A stretch of 64,000 nucleotides of DNA from Pohlia nutans (Eukaryota; Streptophyta; Bryopsida; Bryales; Mniaceae), in the NCBI GenBank assembly GCA_022496805.1, contig CM040091.1, positions 18,962,336-19,026,335 of the forward strand, written 5' to 3'. Shown here piece after piece: positions 46,046-57,346 of this stretch. Numbering within the stretch: position 1 is the stretch's first letter; every line of letters begins with the position of its first letter. Below the pieces are notes generated by a model. The model worked only from the letters and a program-made list of their open reading frames with translations, searched no databases and was not told where the DNA came from. Position numbers and translations under genes: made by a program.

Positions 46046-46619
46046 TTAACCCCTAAAGGACCACAACTATGTTTCTCTCCAAACACTCCAAAATATCCCT
46101 TCTTGTAAAAAGACAAATAGTTTTTGATCTAAAACCTTTTAAACCGATCTAACCGTAGGATATTTCAACCAACTTGAGTTTATTACAACCTAGAAAATTT
46201 CAACCGTTCAGGGTTCTTAAAGAGTAAGATTGTAAGCTTCAAAGTTGGTTGCATTTTATTTTTGGCTTGTTGCTCAAGTTTGAAACTTTCTGAAAATGCC
46301 CAAAATGCAAAGTTTAGTCTTATATTTAATAAAATGAATTTGGCAGTTGTGTATATGGGGGCGTTAGCTCATTGTGTACAAAAATTCAGATGCATAGCTC
46401 ATTGTATGAAAATTTTCAGGAGGTGCCCGCAATTAGGTTTTTCACCTTTGCATGATTGTATCCTTTGATCTATACATCATCTACGTACGCAAATTACCAT
46501 CCCATCTTCCTTACAAAGAGTAGAATCACCACAAAAAACCTCAATAATTGAGGATCAATACTCATTCCATACTGAGCTGACCGAACTTGAAAAATCAGCC
46601 TTTGTCCTTTAGGGGTTAA
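46046..46619. mobile_element. TTAA-flanked MITE (AAAGGAC subfamily), 574 bp
   Basis: Ends TTAACCCCTAAAGGACCAC and, read inward, TTAACCCCTAAAGGACAAAG. Same subfamily as 523-1105. The right TTAA is shared with the next element. Confidence 0.75.
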
Positions 46620-47426
46620 CCCTTTAACGCCCAGGGTACTGTAGCTCAGAGCCCTGGATTTCAGTAGATTTTTTCGCTGTGGTTGAGACTACCAAAAATA
46701 GAATGGGTTAAATTAGAAAGTAACCGTACAATTCTATTCTCAACTCGAGAGCACACATTTTATTCAAATTTGAGAATCATCCGATGGTGGGATCGGAAGA
46801 TTATAGTATGTATTTGAACTGTATAATGCATGCTCAAAAACGAGATTTTGGGGGGTGTGTGACTTCAAAGTTAAATAGAATTTGAGGTGAATTTTCAAAA
46901 ATAAAAGCAAAGAAGTTCAGCTATGCCCTATGTCAACACCTCTCCGTTGCAATCTTTCATATCAAAAATAGACTCACACATAATTATTGTGAGATTTATA
47001 AGTGAAAGTGACTTTTCCATGTACGGTTTAGGACAAAATTTTATACGTTGAAAATTGACAGGAGTGGGTACATTAGTCAAGATCGGATTACAAACACTAA
47101 TGGAAGATGAAGAAGTGAACACAATCCAAAAAAATAAAACAAGATAACAAACTTCCAAACACAAGAAATACTACACAATACATATGTTGTATTTGTAAGT
47201 ATTTACTGTATTTTCAAGTATTTGCAGTATTTTTGCGTTCTGTTGATAGGTATTTTGATAGTTGTACAATTCCAAATTGAAAATTTCTTTTTCTGGAAGG
47301 TGCGTAATGTATGTGGGCAAATCTGAACTTCAGAACTGAAGTTCCAATTCTTCACGGATTCTCTGCTATTTGCATTTCGGACGTTGTAGTGACCATAATG
47401 TGGTCAGCTGGGCACTAAAGGGTTAA
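46616..47426 (-). mobile_element. 811-bp TTAA family, copy 3
   Basis: Ends TTAACCCTTTAACGCCCAGG and GGGCACTAAAGGGTTAA; the left end carries a few changes (AACG for AGTG). The interior is almost identical to copies 1 and 2, including the 78-codon frame. Confidence 0.85.
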
Positions 47427-48018
47427 CACCTTCAAATTCAAGATTTTTCATGTAAAGAAGGGAGTGTACTGTAGAAAACGGATTATGCTAAGGCAGCTCC
47501 AGAGTGTTATGCACGTAAAGAATTTTCACATGTGCAGTCACTGTATGAGTCCTCAATCTCCTCTTGTACTGTTCCCCATGCAATACAAGAGCTTGTCTGA
47601 AATGGGCCACACAAACAGGCTCAACTTTCAAAATCTCATCCGGGAAAAACTGAAGTTAGTCCACTTTAAATGACGGGCCAAGGTAAAAGCCAAGCCAATT
47701 CACAGGAAAGAGTGGCTCAGATCAAGAAGGAAGGGAACTTTGACATGGCCCAAGGGAAGAGAATTGGGTTTTCATTTTGGTCCAACCCAATTCTTTTCCT
47801 CGGGCCTGTGTCAGATTTTGTTTTTAATACATTAAAATATAATTTCAACCCATTAAAATATGAATTTCAGATAATGATCTTAACTCCATGCAAAGGCCTT
47901 GGGTTTGATTTCGTGGAATAAACCAATCACATACAAAGATTCATGCATGTTATAGCTCCAAATTGGCCTTGCCCCGCCATGTAAAGCGGTCCTGAGTGTT
48001 CAATTTAGAATTTGGTGC
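47427..48018. other. Intergenic, no gene recognised
   Basis: Short open frames at 47464-47921 show no family motifs. Confidence 0.35.
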
Positions 48019-48494
48019 TACTCCCTGTGTCCCAAAAAAATTGTCCTACATATGGTTCTTCAATCCTTCTACTATAAACTTTAGATTGTAGCCACTATTC
48101 CTGAATCATTGTAGCAAATTCAAAATCATGGGCAAGGCCACATCATCATTAGTTAAATATTGGGTAGTCAGACATCGTATTTAATATCAAAGTTTCTATA
48201 GTGCTACTGTTGAAAAGGGTGGACTCCACTAATTGCTAAAGAACCTTATGTTGTTTTCAACACTTTTTCTCCAACATAATTATCCTATGATTCATACTTC
48301 AAACCCCACTTCAAACATGAACCTTGTCCATTTCAAACAAAGGGGACAATGAGAGTGACACAAAAACTACATACCGTTGCTATTATAGATAGATCACATT
48401 TTGATTCCTGAGATGGCTAATTTTAGGAAAAAAAGAGAACATAAGTTGATTTTTTTTCTTAAACTAAGGCAGCTATTTCCTTACAGAGGGAGTA
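48019..48494. mobile_element. Stowaway-like (Tc1/mariner) MITE, 476 bp
   Basis: Between TA borders the left end is CTCCCTGTGTCCCAAAAAAA and the right end, read inward, is CTCCCTCTGTAAGGAAA. CTCCCT with TA is the hallmark of plant Stowaway elements. The two ends agree only in the first 11 bases or so, so it is old. Confidence 0.65.
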
Positions 48495-49592
48495 GAACAA
48501 TGTAACTTCTGGAAATTTTGACATAGTAGGGTATTGAAAAAGTTGTTCTCGCACACAAATATATTCCTAAATCTATGGAATTTGTTGCTCTTTTCAAGCT
48601 CAAAAATCTAGCACAAACATCGAGAATTTGATAACTTCAAAGAACTGGTTTAGGCACTATAATTAAATTTTCATACGATACACTTGTTGGCATATAAAAA
48701 GGATTCCAATGCAAAAAATAATGTCATTTGGATACCATAGGCAAGAATCATAAAGGGTCAATTTTATTGATAGATGTATCACACTGGTAAATGTCCTACA
48801 TTGGTAAATGTACTAGTCTCAAATGGACACTTATTTTCAAACGCAACTGTAGCCTAAGCACTTATTACAAGAGAACAAAGTGATAAATTATCTTCATGAT
48901 AGATTTGCTTTCCAACTTATGGTTGTGCCTAAAAAATCACACCAATATCGACTTATGAACCAAACTTCGATAATAACCAGGATTTTTGGTTGTTGCACCA
49001 ACCCAATTCTAAGTCGATACATATTTTAGTGAGTTAAAAGTCTCTTCAAAATGGGGAGATATTCCACAATTTTTTGTTTGTCTAATAATAAACACACTCA
49101 GCAGCTGAAGCCACGGGAATAAGGAAACTACCTTAAGCTTAACCGTGAATTTTGGCAGAATGGGAAGGTCTAGAAGTGTAGATAGACGTCCAAAAGAGTT
49201 TTGATTAGAGAATATTTTGCTGCTTTCACCATATCAATTTTAGAGAGCAGGGGTCCAGGGGTACGTGTGACTTTGCTCTCTATAGCTCCAGATACAACAA
49301 ATCTACTCTCACGTCAACTGTTAGATCTTCTCCAAACTTAGCCAATATATCCTGAAAAAGTTCACACGGAACAGAATACGTTCAAGAGCTGATTTACCTC
49401 GAAGCATGTTCCTTACATGCGGCACATTCTTGACACTTTCTATAGCACAAAGAAGGATCCTGGGTCACATATTCAACTGTGGAAGTTAACCCAGTTTAAT
49501 CTTCCTGGCCAGTGGCGACGTGCCACGACTAGCTAACCTGGACCCAATCTTGTGGAAGAGAAATGCAAATGCAAGAGCTGGGAGAGCAACCA
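48495..49592. other. Intergenic, 3' side of the AIG1-like gene
   Basis: No coding or repeat signal found. Part may be the 3' UTR of the minus-strand gene that ends at 49593. Confidence 0.35.
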
Positions 49593-52500
49593 TCATTGAG
49601 CCCTCAGGTTCTCGTAAAGGCCTTGTAAAAGGATGTGGAAAGTCCTGCGAAAACGAAAAGAAAAAAACACCGTCTCAAACATCGGATAGCAAGAAAAGAT
49701 CAGGACAGAAAGTGCCCCCACACATCTCAGAATTGAAAATCACAAAACAACTTGGTAGCAAGAGTATCTGTATCTTAAATTACACTCTAAGATTTCTATG
49801 TGTGAGTAATCACCTAAACCAACTTCCGGGATTCCAGAGAGATTTCAACCAGGGGTTTTAGTTGCAACATAAATCTTTCTAAGGATAATAGCACACCTCA
49901 TTTCGAGCTTCGCATGCGTGCACCCAAAATCCATAAATGACCATAAACAATATAGTTATATAGAAAGAAGATCTCCTGAGCCAACCAACACCACCCAATT
50001 CAGCATCAGGAACCGAGATTGATTAGCATATGCATCACTTCTAGATGATTATCACAGAACCAGCACATCTCAATCACAGCCCCATAATTGGATTCTCTGT
50101 AAACTTCCGAAGGGTTTGTTATAACTACAGTAAACCAAACTTGGTCCAGGCTCAGATGAACGTCAAATCAAAGACAAAGACGCACTCAAACCTTCTTAGC
50201 ATCAAAAGCTAGGTATCATGCAATCACCTGTTTTCATGCAATCCAGAGACTACCGTAGCTACCATTAGCACTCACCGGATTCAACACCAAGAATTGATTT
50301 GAATAAAATCAACCATCCAAACATTGGTAATTCAAATCTACAAGCAACTATTTGGGCATGATAAAAAATGCAACAGGAAAATAGATAGTGTTATGGGGAA
50401 CACTCAAGGAGCTTGATCCTACACTGAAAGCTTCTTGCAGACTTAGTTGACAAATGGATATATGCTGACAAACACTGAACAAAGAGCCACAGTCAAATAC
50501 CTGAAAGTCCTCTCTGATATAAGGAGATCAGCCCAAGCGACCCCAGCATTTCCAATATTGATTACTAATGATAACCACAAAGGAAACCCATCCACCCTGC
50601 AACCAAGCAAAAGATTCGTCAGCTTGATCCCTGTGAAGAGTGCCAATTTATCCTTGAAACAGTTCTTAATGTTGCCTTCATGGTATCAGCAGTACTAGAG
50701 GGAGAACTGATGGTATTCTAAATAGAGCCCCATGAGCAGATCTTTGACGTCACCCTTGGACATAAACAGAAGAGAACTTAGCCTGCCAGGCGAAAATAAG
50801 AATTTTGCTATAAAGGTACAACATAGATGGCTGCAAATACGTACAGTCCCTGGTGCAGTGTCTTGTGTGCAGCCTTTTTCCAACCCAGTTTGCTAGGGTC
50901 TGATGTCCAGAAGATTACCGTCCAGTACACAAGAGTGGCAGCATTGGCAATTTCGAACCCAGCACACGACATATCATTTGCTGTTCGCTTCAACATTCTT
51001 CCCTGTCATCGTATGGCAAGATCCTTGATTATGAATATAAAGGATCCCGCAACTTGATTATCCAAATTTTGATGCTGAATATTGAATGTTAAATGAGTTC
51101 CCTATAAACAAACCACCTCCATGACTACCGATATACTCCATGTCCAGAAAACCCACACATGACAGCCTATACACATATATTAATCATAACCACACTAATC
51201 CAGTGCTAAATAGAAGCTAAGACTATTTTAGAGCTTGAAGAGCCAGTATACCATCCTTCATACCTCAGGCCAGAGATGAGAAATAAAAGAGGCCATTAAA
51301 GCAATCATCTGAAATGTAAAGCCGCAGAACGTCACGAACTGCACAGATAAAGTGAACAACACCAGCTCCCTCAGCTTCAAGAGCTATGAGTATCAAGATC
51401 ACTACCATCAAATCAAATTATCATAAAAAAATAAACTAATGAATTACACGAGACGGCCAGAGATCCAAACAAAGAAGAAATCAAGTGCATATATTGGTTT
51501 GCATAATTCGTTCAGCTAGCTAGCATATAGAAGCAAGTTCCTGAGCAAAATAAATGTTCTAGGTTGATTGCAGAAATTGCTAAGAAACTGGGGTTTGGAT
51601 CCAAGTGAAAAAACGACATTGCACACCTTAAAGTACCAGCCGAATTCCCAAGCTTGAGGCAGCGTCGAAGCCTGTTTACTGAAATGCCAGCAAAAGATGT
51701 ATAGATGTCTGCTTGCACAGGTGTCTTTTTGGTCAGCATTGATCTCGAAAAGATGATCAAAAGACTTGTAAATTGTGCGGCACAGAATGCACATTACTCT
51801 TCTTTAAAGCTAATAAAGTTTTACCCTCTTCTTAGAGGATTGTTTTATTTCATTTCATTTTCGGACAAAACTAGCTTATAGTTACCACCTCAACTCACGC
51901 ATACTCCTGCTAAGCGATTTAGAGGATACTTTACATGTTGCCTAAATCTTGTGAGCGAAACCCTAACTTGAAAATGCAACGTTGAAACAGAGTAAAAAGC
52001 AGCACATCGCAATTAGAGTGCCGTTCTTGATGCCCAGGACTACAAGCCTGATTGTCCAAAAAGACCCCTGGGAACTCATGTTCATCTATACGTGAAACCA
52101 CTAACGTCGTACAGCACAATCAGCAGAAACTGTCCCATTCTTAACTTTCATAGAAGCATTCATGATTGCAACTTTGCTCTGTGATATGATTAGAGCCATT
52201 GTCTATTCCTGCCAATCATGACAGACTGCTTCCAACGATAAACATGAGTTTTCTCATTATCAAAAACCTCTGCATAATTTATCACCATCTACACGAGCAT
52301 GGCCGCTGTCACGAACATTAATTTCCTTAACAAAATAGCTTCCTTAACAGCCCTTCACATCATCTAAGTTCGCAATCAGCTCTCTAGCTAAAAATGAGGC
52401 TGAGTCGAGGCTACCTAGGTTACCTTAAAACGAAATCTTCTCATTCTCCGGATTCAAATCCATTCACAATTTATTTTTTAAAACTATATCTACTTACAGC

Positions 52501-53000
52501 TCAAGAACAGAGTCTTTAAAAACAGAATCGAAGAAAAAATCTTAAAAATAACGCAATCAAGAATGCAACTAAAAACGAGAATGTTCCGTTTACGCACGAG
52601 CTTTCAATTCCAAATCAGGCTCATATAAAATAACAAAAAATAATCCTCCTCTCGATCGCTCCCGCTGAATGGCAAGGCAAAACGCTACAGGTTTCTAAAG
52701 AATTTCACTTGCAAAATGAAACAACCGCACCCTATTGTCTTTCCAATCATCGCATATTCACAAATCCCGAAAATCCGATGTGAAGCGGATCCCTGACTCT
52801 GTCGGCATCATAATACTCCGGTTTTTTTTTTAAAACGTAGGAAATAAGTTGATGTATATACAGAAGAAGAGGGAAGAAGAAGGGGAGGAGTGGACGTACG
52901 TCAAGAAGGAGAGGAGATGGAACATGAAACAAGCGTTGGAGGAGGCGGCGGAAGCAATATTGTTGGTGCCATGGCGAGGACCGCCGCTTGTGCTCGCCAT
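49593..53000 (-). CDS. Small multi-pass membrane protein, FAR-17a/AIG1-like, 177 aa, six exons
   Basis: Exons on the minus strand are 53000-52900, 51678-51627, 51338-51264, 51002-50845, 50596-50501 and 49644-49593. All borders are GT-AG (three donors are GTACGT, GTATGA or GTATTT) and the 534 bases stay in frame from ATG to TGA, strong evidence for a real gene. Hydrophobic spans lie at about residues 22-34, 52-74, 92-108 and 131-152. The motifs WEFGWYFKFVTF, then LVYWTVIFWTSD and TLHQGL, match the layout of FAR-17a/AIG1 proteins, some of which hydrolyse fatty-acid esters of hydroxy fatty acids using a Thr and a His. The C-terminus (ENLRAQ-stop) seems short for that family, so the last exon may be alternative. 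The family call is moderate; the exon structure is firm. Confidence 0.65.
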
Positions 53001-53142
53001 GCTTGGCCTCAAGTGATGAATGAATGAATGGCGCTTAGCTTATCGATCGGTGGTGGAGCACAATGGTGCCGCACAGGAGGAGCTGCTGCTGCTGCTGCGA
53101 CGCAGGCAGCTCGAGAGGAGGAAGACAGACAGAGGCGAGTTA
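53001..53142 (-). promoter_or_regulatory. Leader and proximal promoter of the AIG1-like gene
   Basis: The stretch directly upstream of the ATG contains CTGCTGCTGCTGCTG (53079-53096), typical of a 5' leader. No clear TATA box; the minisatellite begins about 140 bp upstream. Confidence 0.35.
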
Positions 53143-53348
53143 CTTAACCTCTGGTTGCTTCACCTCTGGTTGCTTAACCTCTGGTTGCTTCACCTCTGGT
53201 TGCTTCACCTCTGGTTGCTTCACCTCTGGTTGCTTAACCTCTGGTTGCTTAACCTCTGGTTGCTTAACCTCTGGTTGCTTGACCTCTGGTTGCTTGACCT
53301 CTGGTTAGTTATTTCTGACTAACCTCTGGCTAGTCAACCTCTGGTTCG
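53143..53348 (+). repeat. 15-bp minisatellite, about 13 units
   Basis: Units are TTAACCTCTGGTTGC or CACCTCTGGTTGCTT variants, regular up to about 53303 and then degenerating (GACTAACCTCTGGCTAG, GTCAACCTCTGGTTCG). Because 15 is a multiple of three it keeps long open frames (LWLLHLWLL or SGCFTSGCL) that are artefacts. It sits in the promoter region of the minus-strand gene. Confidence 0.9.
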
Positions 53349-53810
53349 TTAACCTCTGAGCCAGCGTTCGGGAAGATTTTTGAGGCAACCAGTCAATGTC
53401 GTTTATTTTCCAAAAGCAACCGGTTTTTAAAGATTATATCCCGTATATTTCGTTTATGAATACTAAATATAATTATTTTTTAGTCATTTAGTTCGGTAAT
53501 TTGCCTCTGTTCTTGAAAATCAATCAGCCATTTCCAAAAATTAATCGGCTGACTTGTAACTGACTATCAGTTCTTCCCGGGCCCTGCTCTGAGCGTATAT
53601 ACTGTGGTTAACGCTGTCGTATAATTGGGATTTTCTACCAACAAGAAACTCTAAATTGGGATCTCATTAGCTCGTTAGAACTGCATTGATCTAAATTTCA
53701 ACCTCTCTTTTGACCTCAAACCCATTAGAGGTGTGGATTCATTCCAAGTACAACTAAAATACAACGTATTCTACTGGCCGTAAAGGCATGTTTAGACGTT
53801 TAGGGGTTAA
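53349..53810. mobile_element. Probable TTAA-flanked MITE, 462 bp
   Basis: The right end, read inward, is TTAACCCCTAAACGTCTAAA; the left is TTAACCTCTGAGCCAGCG, which is weaker and merges with the minisatellite unit TTAACCTCTGG. Confidence 0.5.
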
Positions 53811-53849
53811 GATGGAATGCCAAAAAGGCTAGGAATTGACGTTTTTTGG

Positions 53850-54275
53850 TACTCAGGGAAGATGCTCTACACCCTGGGTAAGATGCTCTACTGTAGTACC
53901 ATAGCAGGTTCGTCCTAAAATAATTCTAAAAATAAAAACGTAAAAATTAGAAAATTTTGAAGAGAGAAAAACGAAAATAGAATAAATTAGTTTTGGAAAT
54001 ATTTTGTTATTTCTTAGCTATTTAAGGTCATTTTTACTGATTTTTTTGTTAAAAAACGAAAATTGAGAAATTCAGTTTTTGAGAGGCGAACCTTATTTTT
54101 TCAAAAAAAATAAATATTCGTTCGCCAGGTGGCGAACCTGCTATGGTGTTATGGTATACCTTGGAAAAGATGCTTAAGATGCTCTATACCTTGGAAAAGA
54201 TGCTTAAAATGCTCTGCACCCCGGGTAACATTCTCTATACCCTGGAAAAGATGTTTTATACTCCGAGGAAGATTC
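53850..54275. repeat. 30-bp tandem repeat split by a 268-bp MITE
   Basis: Units such as ACCCTGGGTAAGATGCTCTA and ACCTTGGAAAAGATGCTTAA occur on both sides of 53889-54156, showing that the TA element landed in the array. Confidence 0.7.
53889..54156 (+). mobile_element. TA-flanked 268-bp MITE, copy 2
   Basis: Identical in length and orientation to 41806-42073. Between TA borders the ends are CTGTAGTACCATAGCAGG and, read inward, CCATAACACCATAGCAGG. The palindrome GTTCGCCAGGTGGCGAAC is kept. Confidence 0.8.
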
Positions 54276-54889
54276 TTCGCCCAAGCTATATTAGCTAGAT
54301 TGTTTGTTCGACCAAGTATCAACCTGTATTCATACCAGACCAGTTGTATGTTGTATTAAATGTTGTGTTTGAATAAGAAAAAGATCAACAAAAAATTTGC
54401 ATAATTTTTGAAAAAATGCCACTGTTGAGAAGATTGATGGAACTTGTTTTGGGTATTTTGTCCACACATGCTGAAATCGGATTGTTTAAAAGTGCTTCAA
54501 AAATTCTGAATTTTTTAATGTGAGTAGAAATCATCATTTTAAACACGTGGAAAAAATTTCAAAGTAATTTGGAGGTGTGAGGAGGAAGATATGAGGGTAT
54601 GAAGTAACGCCAAAATACAACATTTGTTTTAGGATAACTCTAGTATCCCATAATTATGTTTAAATTTCATATCATTAATTTTTAAAATCTTTTTTATATT
54701 TTTAAGTTTCTAAATGTTTCATTTTACATATCTTGGGTATTTTAGTTTTTAATTCTTCTACATCTGAATTTCTGTTATATTCATTTTTTTACTGGGCATT
54801 TTGTTTATATTTTCATATTTTCAATTTCTTATTAAAATATTGTAAAAAAAAGTTTCCTATCTTTTCAATACTAACTAATCTATTTATGG
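54276..54889. other. AT-rich intergenic
   Basis: No gene or repeat pair recognised, apart from similarity of 54400-54600 in text to the inverse of 780-970 (CAGTAAAAATTTCAGA-like and TGGCATTTTCTC-like blocks), suggesting a decayed relative of the 523-1105 element. Confidence 0.4.
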
Positions 54890-55340
54890 ATTTCCTTTCA
54901 AGGCACAAATACCAAAAACATAATCATATTTCACTCAATCATATTTCACCTAATAACATTTCATCCACTTTTCCAAATCGCAAGCACAAAAATCATAACA
55001 ATCTTTCATTTTTTATTTATTTTTTGAAACAACTTTTCAAAAGTCACAAATATGGTTCATCTCTTTTTAGGAGACAAGTCCAAAGTCACAACTACTTCTT
55101 CCCTTTTGTTTCAAGGCACAAGTCAAAAAGTCATAATTAGGATTTGTTTCTTTCTTTTCAAAGCAAGGATCTAAAAGTCAAAACCATGTTTCATTCCTTC
55201 ATGACATGAGTTCAAAAGTTACAACAATATTGATTCCATTCATTTACCACATACGATCAAAAGTCATAATAATGTATCATCCTTTTTAGGGCAAAGGGTA
55301 GAGGTCCAAAATCACAATTGTATTTCATCCCTTCTTTTTA
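54890..55340 (+). repeat. Degenerate tandem repeat, about 45-50 bp unit
   Basis: Recurring text is AAGTCCAAAAGTCACAA followed by CAT.TTTCATCCCTTTTT. It resumes at 55845-56110 after an unrelated 500-bp interval, so the array was split by an insertion or deletion. Confidence 0.6.
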
Positions 55341-55844
55341 CAATTAGATTCAAAGAGTTGCATATATGATTTGGTAGCTCCTCTCTTTCTACAATGGTTT
55401 AATATCTAACTACCAAACCAAGAGGATTACCAAACCAGGAGGATCAAGGAAGGGTTTGACTAAAAGGCTTCTGAACTAAATTCTATAAGGATCACGACAC
55501 AACACCTATGACTGATCTATACTTGGTAGTTGGTACAAAAAATCACATGGTCAGGAGAACAAACAACAAATACCAAGGTGATGGTACTCAGAAGGAGTAA
55601 GGACAGGAAAGAAACGGAAATCAAAGGAGAGATAAACTTGAAATTAGAGTTTGGAAAAATGTACCTTGCAAAGGAATTTGGCTCTATTGCTTATATACAA
55701 AGTACAACACCATCTGACCTAACTGTCAGATTGGTAAAAAAGGCTTTCCTAAATCTACATTTTGTGGTAGCTTGGAAAATTACCAGAGTAAAAAACCCAG
55801 GTTGGTAGACTACTGATAATTACTATTTTACCGTTAACATGGTT
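55341..55844. other. Non-repeat interval inside the degenerate array
   Basis: The 92-codon frame at 55530-55808 has no recognised product. Text near both ends (ACCAAACCAAGAGGATTACC, CCAGGTTGGTAGAC) hints at imperfect inverted ends, but they are too weak to call an element. Confidence 0.3.
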
Positions 55845-56110
55845 CAATTCTTTTTTTGAACAAGGGTTTAAAAATCACAATCGTGTTTCATCAAATTTTA
55901 GAATAAAAGTCTTAAAGGCCCAAAAAAAATTCATCTCTTTGTTTCAAAACAAAACATTGACTACCATACTTCATGGCTTCCTTTCAAGTTACATAATTTC
56001 ATGCCTTTCTTTCAAGCCACAATAGTATTGCATGCCCTCTTTCAAGTCACAACGATGCTTCATGCATTGCTTTTATGATACTTGTTCAAAAATCACATGC
56101 ATTTTAAGAA
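55845..56110 (+). repeat. Continuation of the degenerate tandem repeat
   Basis: Units with TTCAAGTCACAACGATGCTTC and TTCAAAAATCACA as in 54890-55340. Confidence 0.5.
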
Positions 56111-56117
56111 CACAAAT

Positions 56118-56469
56118 TTATCCCCTAAATGTCCTCACTCCTCTCCAAATTCGGCAGTTTTGCAAAGATGCATTATAAAACGCAATCGAGAGGGATATTT
56201 GGAACATGATGTATGAATAAACGTTGTCCATTATCAATTTCTAATTTTATCTATTCAGTTTGATTTGCAATTGCTATTACTAATATTTTGTAGAAAATTT
56301 GAAACTTGAAATTCAAATTTTTTTTGTAATTTAATTATGGATTTAATGCCTATGATAAAATATCCAAGTAAAAAATCCATACTGCAGAAAGTCAATGACG
56401 AATGATAAAATTGTATGTTTGATTTTCTACATCGTTCACTATTTGGACGGTTGGATGTTTAGGGGTTAA
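56118..56469. mobile_element. TTAA-type MITE, 352 bp
   Basis: Right end, read inward, TTAACCCCTAAACATCCAAC; left TTATCCCCTAAATGTCCTCA with one mutated base in the border. The interior matches the neighbouring element (GATGCATTATAAAACGCAA, AGAGGGATATTT). Confidence 0.65.
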
Positions 56470-56493
56470 ACGTTCTTAAAACGTCTCAATGTT

Positions 56494-57346
56494 TTAACCT
56501 CTAAATGTTCTCACGCTTTTGAGATTAGGCAGTTTTTCAAAGATGCATTATAAAATGCAACTAAGAGGGATATTTTCACCTTGACAAACAACTACAAGCT
56601 ATACATTATGCATTTTAGATTCTATCCATACCGTTAGATTTGCAATTGCTATCACCAATATCTTTGTATTCAATTTCAAACTTAAAATTTAGCACTCTTT
56701 TGTAATATGATTACAAATAAGATATTGACAATCTAATAATGAAATTTGTTGTGATGGGTTGAAATGTAATACCCTAAGTGTAGTGATTTCTTGGGGGGAT
56801 CACTCCCTTGTATATTTTGTATACACGTGCGATAATGACCTATTTATTTGGGGGGTTATTTTAGCAAAAAAATTTAGCAAAAAAATTTAGCAAAAAATAT
56901 TATTAGGTGATGGTATTTTACATGTAAACATGTTTCACTTTTTTTAAATCCCCTATTTTACATGTACATTTTTTACAAAATTTATCTACAATGAATATAT
57001 TGGACCCTATTTTTTATCGCACGTTGTTTCTAAAAAATTTGCCAGTGAACCCCCCGAGAGTGATTTTTGGAGATTTTTTGGTCTTAATTTTAGTACTTGA
57101 TTTTTTCAATAGCACTTTTAGACTAAAATCTTTGAAATTTTGGGTGGAACACTACGACATGAAATGAGGCATAATTTTTTTACAAATCATCCCCTTTCTA
57201 ATCGGATCACACGCCATGCATGGAGCTAACTTCCCATAAAAGTTTCAATAAAAATCCACACTGCAAAAAGTGCAAGATGGATGAGAAAATGGACTTCAAA
57301 TCCATAGATCATGCAAAATATGCATAGTTGGGCGGTTAGGGGTTAA
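56494..57346. mobile_element. TTAA-flanked element with a nested foldback insert, 853 bp
   Basis: Ends TTAACCTCTAAATGTTCTCA and, read inward, TTAACCCCTAACCGCCCAAC. It is a longer sister of 56118-56469; the extra length, about 56765-57180, contains an imperfect inverted pair: CTTGGGGGGATCACTC ... CACGTGCGATAA at 56790-56855 and its complement at about 56995-57062. Confidence 0.65.

Noticed and set aside
53063..53322. Open frames of 81 and 100 codons with repeated SGCLT or LWLLH units
   Set aside because: They are translations of a 15-bp minisatellite, whose length is a multiple of three, and have no other coding support.
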